The notes under the pieces are model-generated. The model searched no databases, had not been told where the DNA came from, and saw only the letters and a program-made list of their open reading frames with translations. Positions 61,749 to 64,000 of a stretch of 64,000 nt of DNA are shown here, piece after piece. The translations under genes were made by a program, and so were the position numbers. Position 1 is the first letter of the stretch; each line of letters starts with the position of its first letter. Source of the DNA: an uncultured Oscillospiraceae bacterium. Its GTDB lineage: Bacteria > Bacillota > Clostridia > Oscillospirales > Acutalibacteraceae. Location: contig CABULH010000001.1 in the NCBI GenBank assembly GCA_902492455.1, positions 124,001-188,000 on the forward strand, read 5' to 3'.

Positions 61749-63113
61749 ATGAAAAGACAATTGACCGCCCTGGCGGCTATGGCTTTCCTTTTGGCTGCAT
61801 CGCTGCCTCTGAGTGGCTGCAAGGATAACGGAGACAGTTCTTCCCCATCGTCCGCTGTGTCCGGCATGGACAGCACCCCCTCCTCCGGCACATCGAACAG
61901 CGGTTTTCCGGATGGTGAACGCTGGACGCCGAATGAGTTTATTATCTCTACTCTGGTCGGGATCCCCTCCGGCGCCAACGACGCCCAAAACGACCGGGCG
62001 GTAAAGTATCACAAGGAAGCCAACTTCAATATGATCGAGCTGTGCAATTTTTCCGACAAGGAAATGCTGCTGGCGCTGGAAACCTGCAAAAAATATGGCG
62101 TTTCGGCACTGCCGTCCGATATTTCTTTCACCGACCCCAATGTCACGGAAGAACAGATCAAGGAACGAATGAAATTCTACGAGCCGTATGCGGATACCAT
62201 CCGCGGCTTTTTGATCCGAGATGAGCCGGCTTATGACACTGAACTGTATCAGCTGCTGAGAGAGCGGGCGGATCTGGTGCGTTCCCTGGCGCCTACCAAG
62301 CTGATGTTCATGAATCTTTTTCCCAGCTACGGCAACTATACCTGGGCTTCGGAAACCGGTGACGGAAACGACAGCCAGTTTGCCAAATACTGCAATGATT
62401 TCTTCGCGGCCACCGATCCCGATGTGCTGTCGGTGGACCATTACGTCTTCTTCAACAATGAAGCCTGTATCGCCAACCTGTCGGTCAATGACCTGTGGCG
62501 GGATTGGGGCTTCTTCCGCAAACGTTCCATCGAGACCGGCAAGCCCTTCTGGTGCTACATTCAATCTCTGGGTGTTTTTATGCACGATAAAGGCATAGGT
62601 GGCATGACGCCGGAGAAAATCGCTTTTCAGCTCAATTCCGCCATTGCTTACGGCGTTAAGGGCATCAGCTATTACAATTCCCTGGCCAGCGTCATCGATG
62701 AGCGCGCTTACAAAACCGAATTGTTCGACGGGGTGAAGGAGGCCAACCGGCAGGCGCTGCTTTTCGGGAATTATCTGCTGAACAAAGATTACGGCAAGCT
62801 GTACCACACCTCCATGCTGGAAAAGGCGGAGAAGCACTATTACACGGATAAACTCAGTGAAAGCGATTTGCTGGCGGCCCTGCCGGATAACGCACTGGTT
62901 TCCACCTTCACCGACGATACCGCCCGGACCTATCTGATGATCGTCAACCGCAGCTATGAGGCCGCGATGGAAGGAACCATCGTCCTCAAGGACACCAAGC
63001 CCATCGGCATGCTGGACACGGCCAGCGGGGAAGAGTTAGCCGTCAGCGCTTCCGCCGACCGGATCGCCGTATCGTTGCCTGCCGGAGGCGCTGCCCTTTA
63101 TATGATCGGCTGA
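61749..63113 (+). CDS. Secreted lipoprotein, TIM-barrel glycosidase-like (paralog 3)
   Basis: The 454-residue protein has a lipobox PLSGC (Cys24) and related motifs: GFLIRDEPAYD in place of WDEP, FPSYGNYTW, LWRDWGFFRKRSIE and AIAYGVKGISYYNS. The Trp before DEP is lost, so binding may differ from the other two. The ATG at 61749 has GGAAAGGA; the frame opens at 61731. Confidence 0.75.
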   Translation: MKRQLTALAAMAFLLAASLPLSGCKDNGDSSSPSSAVSGMDSTPSSGTSNSGFPDGERWTPNEFIISTLVGIPSGANDAQNDRAVKYHKEANFNMIELCNFSDKEMLLALETCKKYGVSALPSDISFTDPNVTEEQIKERMKFYEPYADTIRGFLIRDEPAYDTELYQLLRERADLVRSLAPTKLMFMNLFPSYGNYTWASETGDGNDSQFAKYCNDFFAATDPDVLSVDHYVFFNNEACIANLSVNDLWRDWGFFRKRSIETGKPFWCYIQSLGVFMHDKGIGGMTPEKIAFQLNSAIAYGVKGISYYNSLASVIDERAYKTELFDGVKEANRQALLFGNYLLNKDYGKLYHTSMLEKAEKHYYTDKLSESDLLAALPDNALVSTFTDDTARTYLMIVNRSYEAAMEGTIVLKDTKPIGMLDTASGEELAVSASADRIAVSLPAGGAALYMIG

Positions 63114-63164
63114 CGGATAAAGGGCCGGCCGATATGGCCGTTATTTTGAAACGGGGGATGACTG

Positions 63165-64000
63165 TTGAAGCTGAAACGGTTACGAATAGCGGCGGGGCTG
63201 ATGACGCTGGTGCTGCTGACGGCGTTTGCGGCGCCTTCCGGCGTGTGGTTCGCCGCCGCGGAAACGGATGCTGCCGATGAAGGGACGATAACCGGCCAAC
63301 CGGGCACCGCAGACGGCTATGCCGCCTATCTGGAGGCTCACGGCAGCGCGGCGCGTCCGAAGGCGGATCTGGTGATACAGGGCGGCGACTTCATCGATGC
63401 CGATGGAGCCGAAGTGGAAAAAGTCGCTTCCTATGAAGGCGAAGAAAACGCGGCTCTGTGGACCAATCAAACCGGATCTGTAACCTGGGAGGTCCAGGTG
63501 GAACAGGCGGGTCTGTACTGCCTGGAGATGCTGTACCATCCGCTGGAAGGCAAACGGGGAAAGATAGAGCTCAGCCTGGCCGTCAATGGCGTCGTCCCCT
63601 TCTCCGGCGCGGGAAAGTTCACCTTCCATCGCCGTTACACCGATGCGCTGGCAGCGGATGAGGACTTTGAAACGGATAATCTGGGCAATCAGCTGACCCC
63701 TTCCCAGGAGGAGACGCTTTGCTGGATGCGGCAGAGTTTTTCCGATGTGGAAGGCTATTTTACCGAACCTTATGCCTTTTATTTTGAGGCGGGAACCAAC
63801 ACCATCACCCTGACCTGTATGCGGGAACCCTTTGCGGTGGGCGCTATCCGCCTGTATCAGCCGGAAAAGGCGCCGTCGTATGAGGATATCAGGCCGACGG
63901 AAACCGGCGGCGCTCCGGAAGGGTATATACAGAAGATCCAGGCGGAGCGTCCCGCAGGCAAATCCGATTCCGCTCTGCGGGCGGATTATGATAAATCCAG
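63165..64000 (+). CDS. Large secreted protein, solute-binding type (3' end outside window)
   Basis: The frame is open from TTG 63165 to the window end (278 codons). It has a signal peptide (LMTLVLLTAFAAPSGVWFAAAE) and then a carbohydrate-binding-like beta domain with VTWEVQVEQAGLYCLEMLYHP and ETLCWMRQSFSDVEGYFTEPYAFYFE. This start is typical of very large extracellular solute-binding proteins of Firmicutes, in which the binding-protein domain follows. GGGGGATG lies before the TTG; ATG 63201 is internal to the signal. Confidence 0.7.
   Translation, partial: MKLKRLRIAAGLMTLVLLTAFAAPSGVWFAAAETDAADEGTITGQPGTADGYAAYLEAHGSAARPKADLVIQGGDFIDADGAEVEKVASYEGEENAALWTNQTGSVTWEVQVEQAGLYCLEMLYHPLEGKRGKIELSLAVNGVVPFSGAGKFTFHRRYTDALAADEDFETDNLGNQLTPSQEETLCWMRQSFSDVEGYFTEPYAFYFEAGTNTITLTCMREPFAVGAIRLYQPEKAPSYEDIRPTETGGAPEGYIQKIQAERPAGKSDSALRADYDKS

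Overview
The window reads as chromosomal DNA of a spore-forming, low-redox Gram-positive bacterium, most likely a gut-associated member of the Clostridia (Oscillospirales/Ruminococcaceae-like). The evidence is the yqfC-yqfD-phoH-ybeY-dgkA-era-yqzL-recO gene order, the sporulation genes yqfC, yqfD and ylbJ, a collagen-like spore-surface protein behind a SigK-type promoter, lipoprotein signal peptides with Gram-positive sugar ABC transporters, strong AGGAGG-type ribosome sites, and consensus SigA promoters. Species assignment is inference; no rRNA is present.

Layout. 0-7 kb: end of an ECF-like sigma factor with its RsgI-like anti-sigma protein, a lipid kinase, a radical-SAM DNA-repair-type protein, a collagen-like protein and a secreted lipoprotein with a TIM-barrel look. 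7.1-14.4 kb: a complete glycan-foraging cluster on the minus strand (binding lipoprotein, two permeases, small membrane protein, GH112 phosphorylase) with a divergent AraC regulator. 14.5-24.4 kb: a URO-D-like protein, a short AT-rich patch with two small regulators, a four-gene operon of two CarD-type proteins and two paralogous small proteins, a secreted phosphoesterase, YitT, a minimal SufC/SufB-like pair, an XRE regulator, an Ogt-type repair protein and tRNA-Leu(UAA). 24.5-29.9 kb: DAHP synthase behind a candidate Tyr/Phe attenuator, valS, and a CE2-like esterase. 29.9-41.1 kb: a long minus-strand housekeeping block from yqfC to mutS2. 41.3-45.4 kb: ylbJ, ispD, ispF, a thioesterase and a sugar isomerase-like protein.

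45.5-54.5 kb is accessory: a GH78-like glycosidase, a degenerate M20 peptidase-like protein that has lost its metal ligands, two WYL-domain regulators, a long structured non-coding stretch with a canonical tRNA T-arm, then a slipin and the RNA ligase RtcB. I read this as an RNA-repair locus with a tRNA-mimic RNA, similar in plan to rtc operons with Y-like RNAs but without a visible Ro60 gene. An XRE repressor with a very symmetric divergent promoter follows.

54.5-64 kb is again carbohydrate use: NagA and a GH20 hexosaminidase on the minus strand, a divergent AraC regulator, then a plus-strand series of a GH28-like beta-helix protein, two paralogous lipoproteins (a third paralog lies at 5.7 kb) and the start of a large secreted protein of the solute-binding type. 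Together the GH112, GH20, NagA, GH78 and GH28 genes suggest foraging on host or plant glycans rich in HexNAc, galactose and deoxy-sugars.
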